In this document: in pieces, positions 1-7,894 of the stretch
How the letters are laid out: each line of letters starts with the position of its first letter
Position numbering within the stretch: position 1 is the first letter of the stretch
Source: an uncultured Bacteroidaceae bacterium
GTDB lineage: Bacteria > Bacteroidota > Bacteroidia > Bacteroidales > Bacteroidaceae
Direction of reading: 5' to 3'
DNA: 54,036 nt
Assembly (NCBI GenBank): GCA_905236065.1
Contig: CAJONZ010000086.1
Location: 1 to 54,036, forward strand
Position numbers and translations under genes: made by a program
Notes under the pieces: generated by a model
The model's input: the letters and a program-made list of their open reading frames with translations, nothing else
Told to the model about the DNA's origin: nothing
Databases searched by the model: none

Positions 1-571
1 AATGCCAGGATTGAACACCAGTTCAACAGCCGACATCTCATTCATGTTGCTCATCTTCTTCCTTGTAACAACATCCATGGACACCGATCAGGGTTTGGGA
101 CGTACACTTCCAAAACCACCAGAGGATGACCAGCTTAATAACGAAATCAAGATTAAGGAACGCAACATCCTGAACATCCGTATCAACAAAGACAACTACG
201 TGATGATTGGTGATGACTACGCCTCACTTGACGACGTGAAGGAGAGAGCCAAAGAATTTATTAAGAACCCAGAAAACAGGTCTAACCTTCCAGAGCTCAA
301 GCCTAAGAAGATTAAAGGTCTCGGCAAGACAATGATGGTTACTGAAAACCACGTTATCTCCGTACAGACCGACCGTGGTACCGACTACGGTGTTTACTTC
401 CAAGTTCAAGATGCACTGGTGCAAGCCTACAACGAACTTCGTGACGAACTTTCAAAAGAGGAATTTGGCTACAGGTATGAATTCCTCACCACGGAACAGC
501 AGAAAGCCATCCGTGAGGTTTATCCACAGAAGATTTCAGAGGCTGAACCTAAGAAATATGGAGGACAGTAA
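1..571 (+). CDS. exbD: ExbD/TolR-family biopolymer transport protein, 5' end cut by window edge
   Basis: Inner-membrane component of the ExbB-ExbD-TonB energy-transducing complex that uses the proton gradient to drive TonB-dependent outer-membrane receptors. The visible part begins with a membrane segment (ISFMLLIFFLVTTSMD) preceded by MPGLNTSSTADI; the aspartate of that stretch is the usual ExbD proton-path residue. An ATG lies at base 2, but the downstream paralogue has 11 residues before its equivalent MPEMN motif, so the real start is probably about 33 bases upstream of the window and this entry is partial. A periplasmic domain follows to residue 189. It is followed after 2 bases by a second ExbD gene, so the two are co-transcribed; an exbB gene is expected just upstream. 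The family is clear; the substrate specificity is not. Confidence 0.9.
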   Translation, partial: MPGLNTSSTADISFMLLIFFLVTTSMDTDQGLGRTLPKPPEDDQLNNEIKIKERNILNIRINKDNYVMIGDDYASLDDVKERAKEFIKNPENRSNLPELKPKKIKGLGKTMMVTENHVISVQTDRGTDYGVYFQVQDALVQAYNELRDELSKEEFGYRYEFLTTEQQKAIREVYPQKISEAEPKKYGGQ

Positions 572-573
572 TT

Positions 574-1041
574 ATGAGTAGATTCAACAAAGATGGAGGC
601 AGAGAAATGCCTGAGATGAACACCTCATCTCTTCCTGACTTGATTTTCACCATCCTGTTCTTCTTCATGATGGTAACCACCATGCGCGAGGTAACTCTGA
701 AAGTAAAGTTCGACAAACCTGTTGGTACACAACTTGAGAAACTTGCACGTAAGTCTTGTACTTCATTCATCTATATTGGTCAGCCGACAGATAATCTGAA
801 GGCACAGTTCGGTTCTGGTCACCGTATTCAGCTGAATGACAAGTTCGCAGAGCCCAACGAAGTATATGACTATGTAGTGTCTGAGCGCGGTGAACTGGCG
901 GAAGTTGATAAACCGTTCTTCACGGTTTCCATCAAATCTGACCACCACACCCCAATGGGTATCATCACCGATACCAAGCAAGTACTTCGTAAGGCATACG
1001 CCCTCAAGATTATGTACTCTGCAAACAGGCCACGCGAATAA
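574..1041 (+). CDS. exbD: ExbD/TolR-family biopolymer transport protein (second copy)
   Basis: Second ExbD-type protein, 155 residues, starting 2 bases after the first. The N-terminus (MSRFNKDGGREMPEMNTSS) is cytosolic, then a single membrane helix (LIFTILFFFMMVTT, about residues 21-34) with the conserved Asp at its start, then a periplasmic domain. Tandem exbD genes are common in Bacteroidetes, where the pair works with one ExbB; this is family knowledge. The two copies share the MPxxNTSS-D motif but differ strongly downstream, so they are old paralogues and not a recent duplication. Transcription ends at the hairpin at 1064-1097. Confidence 0.9.
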   Translation: MSRFNKDGGREMPEMNTSSLPDLIFTILFFFMMVTTMREVTLKVKFDKPVGTQLEKLARKSCTSFIYIGQPTDNLKAQFGSGHRIQLNDKFAEPNEVYDYVVSERGELAEVDKPFFTVSIKSDHHTPMGIITDTKQVLRKAYALKIMYSANRPRE

Positions 1042-1063
1042 AAACAAACCTGTATATCATTGA

Positions 1064-1097
1064 AAAAGGGAGACTTTCGGGTCTCCCTTTTATTTTT
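1064..1097. terminator. Bidirectional intrinsic terminator between exbD and tyrA
   Basis: An 11-bp perfect stem (AAAAGGGAGAC / GTCTCCCTTTT) with a 6-base loop sits between two convergent genes. T-rich tracts follow it on both strands, so it can end both the exbD transcript and the Phe/Tyr operon transcript. Confidence 0.85.
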
Positions 1098-1130
1098 GTT
1101 GGTTTCTCAAGATAACTTACAGACAACCCC

Positions 1131-1904
1131 CTACTTGATGTTTGCACGAATCTTCGTAAGGAACTGCTGCATACGATCCTCGTCTCGTGTATCGATGATG
1201 TCAATGATTTCCTTCATCTCTGCACGAATCTGAGCAACCTGATCTTTGGTATATGGATTGAAGAGAATTTCACGCAACAGCGTATCGTCCTCACTCAGAA
1301 CGCCTTGGGCAATTTGCATGTGACGCTTGAACGTAGTGCCAGGGGCATCCTGATGCTTCATAACCGCCGCAAAAGCGAACGTGGAAATGAAGGGAATGCT
1401 CAGTGAATATGCGACAGTCTTGTCATGCTCTTCAAAGGTATATTCACAAATATTCAGTCCGAGGCGTGAATAAAGTTCCTTGAAAAAGCAGCGTGCCATG
1501 AAGTCACCCTCATTGATGATGATGGCATTCTCCGTGGAAAGTTTGCCCAGATTTGCAAAAGTGGGACCAAACATCGGGTGCGTAGAGACATATCGCATTC
1601 CGCTCTGTTCATAATATTCCTTGAAACCCGTCTTCACCGAGGAAATATCACTCAGGATGCACGTTTCAGGCAGATAAGGCCTCACTTGGTCAAAAACGGA
1701 AAGCGTATATTTCAGGCTGACAGCATTGATGACCAATTCGGGCTGAAAACCACGTATTTCCTCTAACTGCGTGAAACGCTGCGTGTTGTACATAAAGCGG
1801 AGACGCTTGGCATCAATATCATATACAGCCACCTCATGCTCAAACGATAGCAGGTCTGTGAAGAACGAACCCATCTTACCTGCTCCTAATATCAATATTT
1901 TCAT
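1131..1904 (-). CDS. tyrA: Prephenate dehydrogenase
   Basis: Oxidises and decarboxylates prephenate to 4-hydroxyphenylpyruvate, the Tyr branch of aromatic synthesis. The 257-residue protein opens with a Rossmann nucleotide site (GAGKMG, residues 7-12) and contains THPMFGP, the substrate-site histidine region of TyrA enzymes. It is short, lacking the fused chorismate mutase or ACT domain found in some bacteria; the mutase is instead fused to DAHP synthase next door. It is the last gene of the operon pheA-aminotransferase-DAHP synthase/chorismate mutase-tyrA, 15 bases after its neighbour, and so is governed by the attenuator at 5121-5340. Confidence 0.9.
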   Translation of the reverse strand: MKILILGAGKMGSFFTDLLSFEHEVAVYDIDAKRLRFMYNTQRFTQLEEIRGFQPELVINAVSLKYTLSVFDQVRPYLPETCILSDISSVKTGFKEYYEQSGMRYVSTHPMFGPTFANLGKLSTENAIIINEGDFMARCFFKELYSRLGLNICEYTFEEHDKTVAYSLSIPFISTFAFAAVMKHQDAPGTTFKRHMQIAQGVLSEDDTLLREILFNPYTKDQVAQIRAEMKEIIDIIDTRDEDRMQQFLTKIRANIK

Positions 1905-1919
1905 CTTCTCCCTTTCCTT

Positions 1920-2984
1920 TTATTTATTGATAATCTCAATCTGCTGATTCACACTCTCCTGGTGGATATGTTCAAAAATGCTCTTGATACAATCTGAGTT
2001 GATGCCGAGCAAAGAACCCTGTGCACCACGCTTCTCCAGAATCTCGCTGTAGCGGCTTGCTTGCACAATAGTCATGCCATGCTCCTTCTTGTACTGACCA
2101 ATCTCACGGCTGATACGCATACGCTTGGCCAACAAGTCAATCAGTTGATTATCCACTTCGTCAATTTGCTTTCTCAAGGCTGTGATATTTTCCGTAGTCT
2201 GCACCTGATCACGAATCACGAGGATGCTCAGGATATAGTCCAAGATATCCGGCGTAACCTGCTGATTGGCATCGCTCCATGCCTTTTCCGGCGTACAGTG
2301 GCTCTCCACAATCAGGCCGTCCATGCCAAGGTCCATGGCCTGCTGACAAAGCGGAGCAATCAAATCGCGCCGACCGCCAATGTGGCTGGGGTCGCAGATG
2401 ATGGGCAGTTCAGGAATGCGACGATGCAACTCTATAGGAATCTGCCACATAGGCAGGTTTCGGTAAATCTTCTTGTCATAGCTGGAGAAACCACGGTGAA
2501 TCGCTGCCAAACGCTTGACACCCGCACCGTTCACACGCTCCAGGGCACCAATCCACAGTTCCAAATCCGGGTTCACGGGGTTCTTCACAAAAACCGGAGT
2601 CTCAATGCCTTTCATGGAGTCTGCCAACGCCTGTACGGCAAAAGGATTGGCCGTTGTACGGGCACCTATCCACAGAATGTCGATGCCATATTTCAGAGCT
2701 AGTTCCACATGTTGGGGAGTAGCCACTTCCGTTGCCACCAACATGCCCGTCTCCTCTTTCACACGCTTGAGCCAAGGCAATGCGATTTCTCCATTACCCT
2801 CAAAACCACCAGGTTTTGTGCGGGGTTTCCAAACACCGGCACGGAACATGTGGCAGCCTTTCTCAGCCAGCTGCGTGGCGGTAGTCATAACTTGTTCCTC
2901 GGTCTCAGCCGAACAGGGGCCGGCTATTACAATTGGACGCTCAAAGTCACTGGGCAGTCCAAGGGGTTTCAATTCCAATTCCAT
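1920..2984 (-). CDS. Bifunctional 3-deoxy-7-phosphoheptulonate synthase / chorismate mutase
   Basis: Fusion of a DAHP synthase (residues about 1-260; first step of the shikimate pathway, PEP plus erythrose 4-phosphate) and an AroQ-type chorismate mutase (about 263-345; chorismate to prephenate). The synthase half carries the family motif GPCSAE (22-27), FRAGVWKPRTKPGGFEG and CDPSHIGG. The mutase half has the helical signature ALRKQIDEVDNQLIDLLAKR with the catalytic Arg, and the second-helix Lys/Arg residues of AroQ. The length (354) matches the AroA/AroG-AroQ fusions seen in Bacteroidetes. In such fusions the mutase end products often feed back on the synthase; that is family knowledge. It starts 3 bases after the aminotransferase stop codon. 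Confidence 0.92.
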   Translation of the reverse strand: MELELKPLGLPSDFERPIVIAGPCSAETEEQVMTTATQLAEKGCHMFRAGVWKPRTKPGGFEGNGEIALPWLKRVKEETGMLVATEVATPQHVELALKYGIDILWIGARTTANPFAVQALADSMKGIETPVFVKNPVNPDLELWIGALERVNGAGVKRLAAIHRGFSSYDKKIYRNLPMWQIPIELHRRIPELPIICDPSHIGGRRDLIAPLCQQAMDLGMDGLIVESHCTPEKAWSDANQQVTPDILDYILSILVIRDQVQTTENITALRKQIDEVDNQLIDLLAKRMRISREIGQYKKEHGMTIVQASRYSEILEKRGAQGSLLGINSDCIKSIFEHIHQESVNQQIEIINK

Positions 2985-2987
2985 ATC

Positions 2988-4151
2988 TTAAAATACTTTT
3001 TTAATTCTTTCCAAAGCTTCTTTCATTTTCTCGTCCTTCGCACAGAGCGAAATGCGGATATACCGCTTGCCGTTGCTGCCAAAGATGAAACCTGGTGCAA
3101 TGAACACACGTGCTTCATGCAACACCCGTTCGGTCAGCACCTCCACATCCTCGTAACTGTCTGGAATCCTTCCCCATAGAAACATTCCCTGCTGCGTGGG
3201 GTCGAAGGTGCAGCCCAGTTGTGTCATAATCTCCTCCGCCGTCTTCCTACGACCGGCATACGTTTCCACGTTGGCCTGCATGTGCCAGGCATCGCTGTTC
3301 TCATACGCCTTTGCCGCAGCCAGCTGCATGGGGCGGAATGTGCCGGAGTCAATATTCGACTTGATTTTCAGAATCCACTGCACAAACGTGCTGTTTGTAG
3401 CCAACAAGCCCACACGCCATCCCGGCATGTTGTGACTCTTCGACATAGAGTTGAACTCGATACAGCATTCCTTGGCGCCCGGCACCTGCAAGATGCTCAG
3501 ATGTTCCTCACGGTTCAAGATGAATGAGTACGGGTTATCATTCACAATCACAATGTCATGCCTCCGGGCAAAATCCACCAACCGCTCATACAACGCACGG
3601 GTAGCCCTTCCACCTGTTGGCATATTGGGGTAATTCGTCCACATCAGTTTAACGCCCGATAAGTCCATGCGCTCCAACTGCTCAAAATCAGGCTGCCAGC
3701 CGTTCTCCTCCAACAAATCGTAATTCACGATTTCCTGTCCCAGGATTTTGCTCAACGACGTGTAGGTCGGGTAGCCGGGGTTGGGCACAAGCACCTTGTC
3801 GCCAGGATTGCAAAGAGCCAACGTCACGTGCAGGATACCCTCCTTCGAACCAATCAAAGGCTGAATCTCCGTGGCGGGATCCAGTTCCACCCCATACCAA
3901 CGCTGATAGAATCCAGCCATCGCCTTGCGTAGTTCCGGCGTACCCACCGTAGGCTGGTAGCCATGCGCATCCGCCTTTCTGGCATTTTCACAAAGTGTCT
4001 CAATGGTTTCCGGGCTGGGCGGCATGTCTGGACTGCCAATGGCAAGCGAGATGATGTCCCTACCCTCCGCGTTCAATTTTGCGACTTCCTTCAGTTTTCT
4101 TGAAAAATAGTATTCACTGACAAGCGAAAGTCTGTCTGCTGGTTGTATCAT
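2988..4151 (-). CDS. PLP-dependent class I/II aminotransferase (aromatic or LL-DAP aminotransferase-like)
   Basis: A 387-residue fold-type I aminotransferase, probably acting on the aromatic keto acids made by its operon neighbours (phenylpyruvate, hydroxyphenylpyruvate); the sequence resembles the LL-diaminopimelate aminotransferase group, so substrate is an inference from context. The PLP lysine is Lys238 in SMSKSHNMPGWRVG, and the NPGYP and DNPY motifs are present. I chose the ATG at 4151 (MIQPADRLSL). An upstream in-frame start at 4301 would add 50 residues translated from a GC-rich intergenic repeat and would overlap pheA by 32 bases, which is implausible. It lies between pheA and the DAHP synthase gene. 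Confidence 0.88.
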   Translation of the reverse strand: MIQPADRLSLVSEYYFSRKLKEVAKLNAEGRDIISLAIGSPDMPPSPETIETLCENARKADAHGYQPTVGTPELRKAMAGFYQRWYGVELDPATEIQPLIGSKEGILHVTLALCNPGDKVLVPNPGYPTYTSLSKILGQEIVNYDLLEENGWQPDFEQLERMDLSGVKLMWTNYPNMPTGGRATRALYERLVDFARRHDIVIVNDNPYSFILNREEHLSILQVPGAKECCIEFNSMSKSHNMPGWRVGLLATNSTFVQWILKIKSNIDSGTFRPMQLAAAKAYENSDAWHMQANVETYAGRRKTAEEIMTQLGCTFDPTQQGMFLWGRIPDSYEDVEVLTERVLHEARVFIAPGFIFGSNGKRYIRISLCAKDEKMKEALERIKKVF

Positions 4152-4159
4152 AATATGTA

Positions 4160-4265
4160 AATTAGAAAACCTTCTCCGCCTTCGGGGGCACCTTCCTCCA
4201 TAAAGGAGAGAAGTCTGCCAGAGGGGTCTTTCTCCCCATTGCGGGGGAAGGCCGGGGAAGAGGCT
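4160..4265. repeat. G/C-tract intergenic repeat inside the Phe/Tyr operon
   Basis: The 118-base gap between pheA and the aminotransferase gene is filled by a purine/pyrimidine-strand-biased sequence with short inverted repeats such as CTCCCC-GGGGGAAG and CTCCATAAAGGAG. A similar sequence (GGGGGAAGG followed by a G-rich run) recurs at about 31889-31938. Such elements are scattered through Bacteroidetes intergenic regions. Being transcribed here, it may form mRNA hairpins between the two cistrons. Confidence 0.5.
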
Positions 4266-4269
4266 ATTA

Positions 4270-5112
4270 TTAAATTGTACTTTTTCCTTCCATATACTCA
4301 CCCAGAATCTTCAGCTGTTTGGTCAACGGGCGTACAGCGTCGATGCTCTGCCGATAACGGGTGTAATCATCATACATAATGTCAATGTAGAACATATACT
4401 CCCACTCCCTTCCGATGATGGGCAACGACTGAATCTTCGTCAGGTTGATTTTGTAGAACGAGAAGATGGACAGCACCTGCGACAGACTTCCCTCATTGTG
4501 AGGCAGGCTGAACACCAGGCTCGCCTTGTTCGACTTTCGCGGATTGATGAGTGCCTCGGCCTGCCAAGGGTCGCTCAACACCAGGAAGCGGGTGAAGTTG
4601 TGCTTGTTCGTCTCGATGCCCTCTTCCAGTACCTTCATGCCATACAACGCAGCGGCAGCTTTCGAGCAGATGGCAGCGTGCCCCTTCAGCCCTTTTTCAC
4701 TGATGCGCTTTGCCGAACCCGCCGTGTCGCCAGTCTCCACCACTTTCAGATTCGGGTGCCCATTCAGAAACTCACGGCACTGCATCAACGCCACCGGGTG
4801 CGAGTTCACTTCCGTGATGCTCTCCCAGTCGTCGTCGGGCAGACACACGAACGAGTGCTTGATTCTCAGCTTGTGCTCACCCACGACCTGCATACCGCTC
4901 TCGCGCAACAGTTCATAGTTATGCAACAACGAGCCTGCGATTGTGTTCTCAATGGCCACCAGGGCTATCACGTTCGAGTCTGCCTTCATTTCCTTGAACA
5001 CATCCTCAAACGTCTCACAACAAATCAGCTCAATCTCTTCTTGCTCAAAATAGCAATGCGCTGCCACGTCGTGGTAACTGCCAATCTGTCCTTGTATTGC
5101 GATTCTTCTCAT
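4270..5112 (-). CDS. pheA: Prephenate dehydratase with ACT domain
   Basis: Converts prephenate to phenylpyruvate for Phe synthesis. The 280-residue protein has the two-lobed dehydratase domain (about 1-180) with the catalytic Thr-Arg-Phe motif at residues 174-176, and a C-terminal ACT regulatory domain (about 195-275; LVFSLPHNEGSL, then KIQSLPI where many family members have the ESRP motif). The ACT domain in this family binds Phe for feedback inhibition. It is the first structural gene of the operon, starting 9 bases after the U-tract of the attenuator terminator at 5121-5153. Confidence 0.93.
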   Translation of the reverse strand: MRRIAIQGQIGSYHDVAAHCYFEQEEIELICCETFEDVFKEMKADSNVIALVAIENTIAGSLLHNYELLRESGMQVVGEHKLRIKHSFVCLPDDDWESITEVNSHPVALMQCREFLNGHPNLKVVETGDTAGSAKRISEKGLKGHAAICSKAAAALYGMKVLEEGIETNKHNFTRFLVLSDPWQAEALINPRKSNKASLVFSLPHNEGSLSQVLSIFSFYKINLTKIQSLPIIGREWEYMFYIDIMYDDYTRYRQSIDAVRPLTKQLKILGEYMEGKSTI

Positions 5113-5120
5113 ATCAAATC

Positions 5121-5153
5121 AAAAAAAGAAATCCCGCAACTGCTTGCGGGATT
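5121..5153 (-). terminator. Attenuator terminator of the Phe/Tyr operon
   Basis: Reading the minus strand, a perfect 10-bp stem (AATCCCGCAA / TTGCGGGATT) with a 4-base loop is followed by TC and seven Ts: a textbook intrinsic terminator located after the leader peptide and before the pheA start. Its 5' arm can instead pair with GCGGGAATT at 5210-5218, directly after the leader stop codon, giving an antiterminator (6 GC-rich pairs, one bulge, two more pairs). Confidence 0.88.
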
Positions 5154-5220
5154 CTATCATATTTAAATTGTACTTCTTTCCGATTCATGTACGAACTTTA
5201 ACACATACAAATTCCCGCTC

Positions 5221-5277
5221 TTACAATTTGCCAAAGTAAAAGTAAAAATAAAAATATGTGCTAAAATAAGACTTCAT
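5221..5277 (-). CDS. Phe/Tyr leader peptide (MKSYFSTYFYFYFYFGKL)
   Basis: An 18-codon open reading frame upstream of pheA. Ten of its codons are aromatic, five TAT/TAC (Tyr) and five TTT (Phe), with eight alternating in a row (YFYFYFYF). It lies about 23 bases after the predicted transcription start and its stop codon directly precedes the antiterminator segment at 5210-5218. In the classical attenuation model, a ribosome starved for Phe-tRNA or Tyr-tRNA stalls in the run, leaves 5210-5218 free to pair with the terminator 5' arm, and transcription goes on; when amino acids are plentiful it reaches the stop codon, covers that segment and lets the terminator form. The pieces are all seen in the sequence; the regulation itself is inferred. 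Confidence 0.88.
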   Translation of the reverse strand: MKSYFSTYFYFYFYFGKL

Positions 5278-5304
5278 CCTGTCTGTTGTTTCTAAAATTC
5301 TGTG

Positions 5305-5340
5305 CAAAATTATACAATCTGCATGAATCCACCAACAAAA
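5305..5340 (-). promoter_or_regulatory. Promoter of the Phe/Tyr operon
   Basis: On the minus strand a Bacteroidetes -7 element TAATTTTG (5305-5312) is preceded, 20 bases upstream, by TTG within TTTTGTTGG (-33 region). Transcription would begin near 5300, just ahead of the leader peptide. Confidence 0.7.
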
Positions 5341-5375
5341 TGCGACAAAAAATCCGCTTTTTCTGTAAAAATGGT

Positions 5376-6227
5376 CTAAATCAGATTGATTTTGTCAACT
5401 TTCAGTTCACGCGAGTTGATAGAACCAGCCGCACCATCCTTCTTGTTCAGCGTCTTGCACTCGCCACTCAACTCCACGTCGCCCCGACCAAAACACGTCG
5501 CATTCAGCACTTTGCACTTCACCTTCAAATCGACGTCGCCCTCGCCGTTCACCTCGATGCTGGCATTCTTGCACTTCACCTTTGCAACCAGGTCGCCGCG
5601 TCCGTTCAGCTTGAACCCGATGTTGCCGCTGCACGTTGCCTTCTTCACCTTCACGTCGCCCGAACCGTTGATTTCAATATCAAGCGACTGCACATCCAGC
5701 TCCCTCGTCTCCACGTCGCCCTTGCCCGAAACAACGATACACAGACCTTCCTCCTGTACCAGTTCACTGTCTATGTCCACGTCACCCGCACCGTACACCT
5801 CCATGCGTTCCAGCACCGGCGTAGTAATCAATACCGTGATGCCTGGCACCCGTGCGCTGAAATAGCCCACGCCGTCATAGTCATAGTCATCCAGCTTAAT
5901 GTTCAGCACCTCCGTCTCCTCATCCACATCAAAGGCATACTGGGCGATGGCCTTCTCGTTGCCAAACACCTTCACCGAGCAGGCATCTCCCTGCGTATAG
6001 ACAATCTCCACATGGCCCTCCGTCCTCACCGAGGAGAAATCGGGCAGGTCAAGCTCATTGCCGATTACCTGTCCCCACTCTTCCGAGTCGCGGTAGTCTG
6101 CCAGCACCGCCCGCTCCAGGACATCCATTTCCGCCAACTGCTGACTTCCATTTTTCGTCGATTGCGAACACCCCGTCAGAGCCATGCCCACGAGCATTAT
6201 CCAAGCAAAAAACTGAATCCGAATCAT
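5376..6227 (-). CDS. DUF2807 (head GIN domain) lipoprotein
   Basis: A 283-residue lipoprotein: signal sequence with lipobox L-T-G-C, Cys20 being the lipidated residue. The body is rich in regularly spaced GxGDV/GRGDV turns (AGDVDI, GKGDVE, GSGDVKV, GRGDLV, GEGDVDL, GRGDVEL), the hallmark of the DUF2807 / putative auto-transporter adhesin head GIN domain, which folds as a right-handed beta-helix. Its function is unknown; these proteins sit at the cell envelope in Bacteroidetes. It begins 27 bases after the 5-formyltetrahydrofolate cyclo-ligase gene on the same strand and is probably co-transcribed with it, with no evident functional link. Confidence 0.88.
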   Translation of the reverse strand: MIRIQFFAWIMLVGMALTGCSQSTKNGSQQLAEMDVLERAVLADYRDSEEWGQVIGNELDLPDFSSVRTEGHVEIVYTQGDACSVKVFGNEKAIAQYAFDVDEETEVLNIKLDDYDYDGVGYFSARVPGITVLITTPVLERMEVYGAGDVDIDSELVQEEGLCIVVSGKGDVETRELDVQSLDIEINGSGDVKVKKATCSGNIGFKLNGRGDLVAKVKCKNASIEVNGEGDVDLKVKCKVLNATCFGRGDVELSGECKTLNKKDGAAGSINSRELKVDKINLI

Positions 6228-6254
6228 ATTCTACACATTATATATTATATAAAG

Positions 6255-6791
6255 CTATTTTATCACCACATCCATCCGCACATCAAACGCCTCGCAGGGC
6301 ACCTCCTCCACCCACTGCACCGGCCAGCAAACACCCATCTTATAGGCATTCCGCAGTTTCGGCAGCAAACGGTCGTAATACCCCTTTCCGCGTCCCAACC
6401 TGTAGCCACGACGGTCGAACGCCACACCTGGAACGACAACCAAGTCAATCTGGTCATATTCCGCTTCCGCGAGCCGTCGGCCCGTCGGTTCCAGAATGCC
6501 ATAAGACCCCCGCTTCATCGTCTGCTCATCCTCATACACCCGCAGTTCCAGCTCATCGCCCACCACAACGGGCAGCAACAGCTGTTTCCCTGCGCTCAGT
6601 CCCTCCTCCAACAACCGGGCCGTATCGACCTCGTCGGGCAGAGCATGATACAGCAGCACCACCTTGGCCTGCTCCCACGCTGCCGTCTGCAACACACGAG
6701 CACACACCGCCTGCGACCACTCCACACGCTGCATCGGTTCACAGGCCGCTTTCCGTTCTGCCACCCACTTTCTAAGTTCTTTCTTGTTCAT
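6255..6791 (-). CDS. 5-formyltetrahydrofolate cyclo-ligase
   Basis: Converts 5-formyl-THF to 5,10-methenyl-THF using ATP, returning a folate storage form to one-carbon metabolism. 178 residues, the usual length. Visible motifs: N-terminal basic helix (KKELRKWVAERKAA), VVVPGVAFDRRGYRLGRGKGYYDRLL (the ATP/Mg-phosphate loop of the family). I chose the ATG at 6791 (MNKKELRK). A TTG three codons upstream exists but overlaps the -7 promoter element at 6798-6805, so the mRNA should have almost no 5' leader. Confidence 0.9.
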   Translation of the reverse strand: MNKKELRKWVAERKAACEPMQRVEWSQAVCARVLQTAAWEQAKVVLLYHALPDEVDTARLLEEGLSAGKQLLLPVVVGDELELRVYEDEQTMKRGSYGILEPTGRRLAEAEYDQIDLVVVPGVAFDRRGYRLGRGKGYYDRLLPKLRNAYKMGVCWPVQWVEEVPCEAFDVRMDVVIK

Positions 6792-6797
6792 GAGTCG

Positions 6798-6805
6798 CAA
6801 AAATA
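6798..6805 (-). promoter_or_regulatory. -7 promoter element upstream of the cyclo-ligase gene
   Basis: TATTTTTG on the minus strand matches TAnnTTTG. Its G is only 7 bases before the ATG at 6791, which predicts a leaderless or nearly leaderless transcript if this is the promoter used. Confidence 0.5.
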
Positions 6806-6856
6806 CGAAAAAACAGCAATATAGCTACAATCTTATAGAAAAATTAACACAAAAAC

Positions 6857-7708
6857 TTACACACATTTCAGCCTGTACTCCCGTGGCGTCATGCCCGTTT
6901 CCCGCTTGAAAAACTTCGTCAGCGAAGAAGAAGAAGAGAAACACATGCGTTCCGCAATCTGCTCCATACTCTCGTCGCTGTATACCAGCCACACCTTCAC
7001 CTCCTTCACAGCCGTTTCGTTCACCCACTCCATCACCGTCCGACCGCTCAGTTGCTTTATCTGCGTATTCAGGTAATGGGAGGCAATGCACAAGTGGTTT
7101 GCATAGAAAGACACGTTCCGCTCCTTCTTCGCATGGCGGCTCACCAGTGTGATGAAACGTCGCAGCAACTCCTCCCGTCGGTTCGTGGCTGGAGGTTTCA
7201 TCAGTTCCGCCCCGTGTGTGGCCACATAGCTCAACAGCGACTTGGTCAGGCAATTCACACTCTCCGTCGGGAATTCCTTGTCATGAATCATCTTCCAGAT
7301 GAGGGCGAAATGCTGCTCCACGATGCTCAGGCCGTCCTCCGACAAAGGCATGTGTACGAAGTTCACACCGTTCCCATCCGACCGCTCACTCTCAAATGTG
7401 AACGCATCAAACTGGAAATCGTCCGAATGGCTGTGTTTCTCCACCAGCGTCTCGCCATAGAAGACCAGCAAATCGCCTGCCACCAGATGATGCTCAACCA
7501 AGTCCAACGAATAGTTGCCTGAGCCACTTCGGATGAAGACAATTCGCCCCTCTTGCAAGGAATAGGGTTGACGCGCCGTTAAAAAGCCCCTTCGGTGCAG
7601 GTCGTAGTCACGCACCATGAAAAATTTGCCATTGACAAACACGTCACCCTGGTCTCGCCAATCATCCGTGTAGAAAAACAATTCACGGGAAATCGTGTCG
7701 AACAACAT
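6857..7708 (-). CDS. AraC-family transcriptional regulator
   Basis: A 283-residue regulator with an N-terminal cupin-like sensor region (LHRRGFLTARQPYSLQEGRIVFIRSGSGNYSLDLVEHHLVAGDLLVF) and a C-terminal AraC double helix-turn-helix (about 185-283: ASHYLNTQIKQLSGRTVMEWVNE, then IAERMCFSSSSSLTKFFKRETGMTPREYR). I prefer the ATG at 7708 over a GTG at 7732. A promoter (7791-7821) lies upstream. The effector and targets cannot be told from the sequence; the divergent FadL-type gene at 8011 is a possible target. Confidence 0.9.
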   Translation of the reverse strand: MLFDTISRELFFYTDDWRDQGDVFVNGKFFMVRDYDLHRRGFLTARQPYSLQEGRIVFIRSGSGNYSLDLVEHHLVAGDLLVFYGETLVEKHSHSDDFQFDAFTFESERSDGNGVNFVHMPLSEDGLSIVEQHFALIWKMIHDKEFPTESVNCLTKSLLSYVATHGAELMKPPATNRREELLRRFITLVSRHAKKERNVSFYANHLCIASHYLNTQIKQLSGRTVMEWVNETAVKEVKVWLVYSDESMEQIAERMCFSSSSSLTKFFKRETGMTPREYRLKCV

Positions 7709-7790
7709 AGCAAAAACAGTTTTTAAAGTCACACAATAGCCCGCCGCCTAAAAACAAGTAACTGGGCTCAAATCATCACCAAATCTGTCG

Positions 7791-7821
7791 CAAAATTAAA
7801 AACAATTCCACAACAAACAAA
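7791..7821 (-). promoter_or_regulatory. Promoter of the AraC-type regulator gene
   Basis: Minus-strand TAATTTTG (7791-7798) with TTTG (7818-7821) 19 bases upstream. The surrounding 7733-8010 stretch has no gene; it holds this promoter, the divergent one at 7895-7902, and A/T-rich sequence. Confidence 0.65.
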
Positions 7822-7894
7822 AAAAGAACAAAAAAACTTACAATATGACAAATATTTTTACCAAATGGCCAATCAATTTCCCGCAGAATACCCC

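Noticed and set aside
4152-4301. 50-residue N-terminal extension of the aminotransferase
   Set aside because: Encoded by an intergenic repeat and overlapping pheA; Arg-run (RRRRR) composition is unlike the family.
5286-6824. Long plus-strand open frame of 512 codons
   Set aside because: It runs antisense to the DUF2807 lipoprotein and cyclo-ligase genes; its product is His/Arg/Leu-rich without domain motifs, as expected from a codon-bias shadow.
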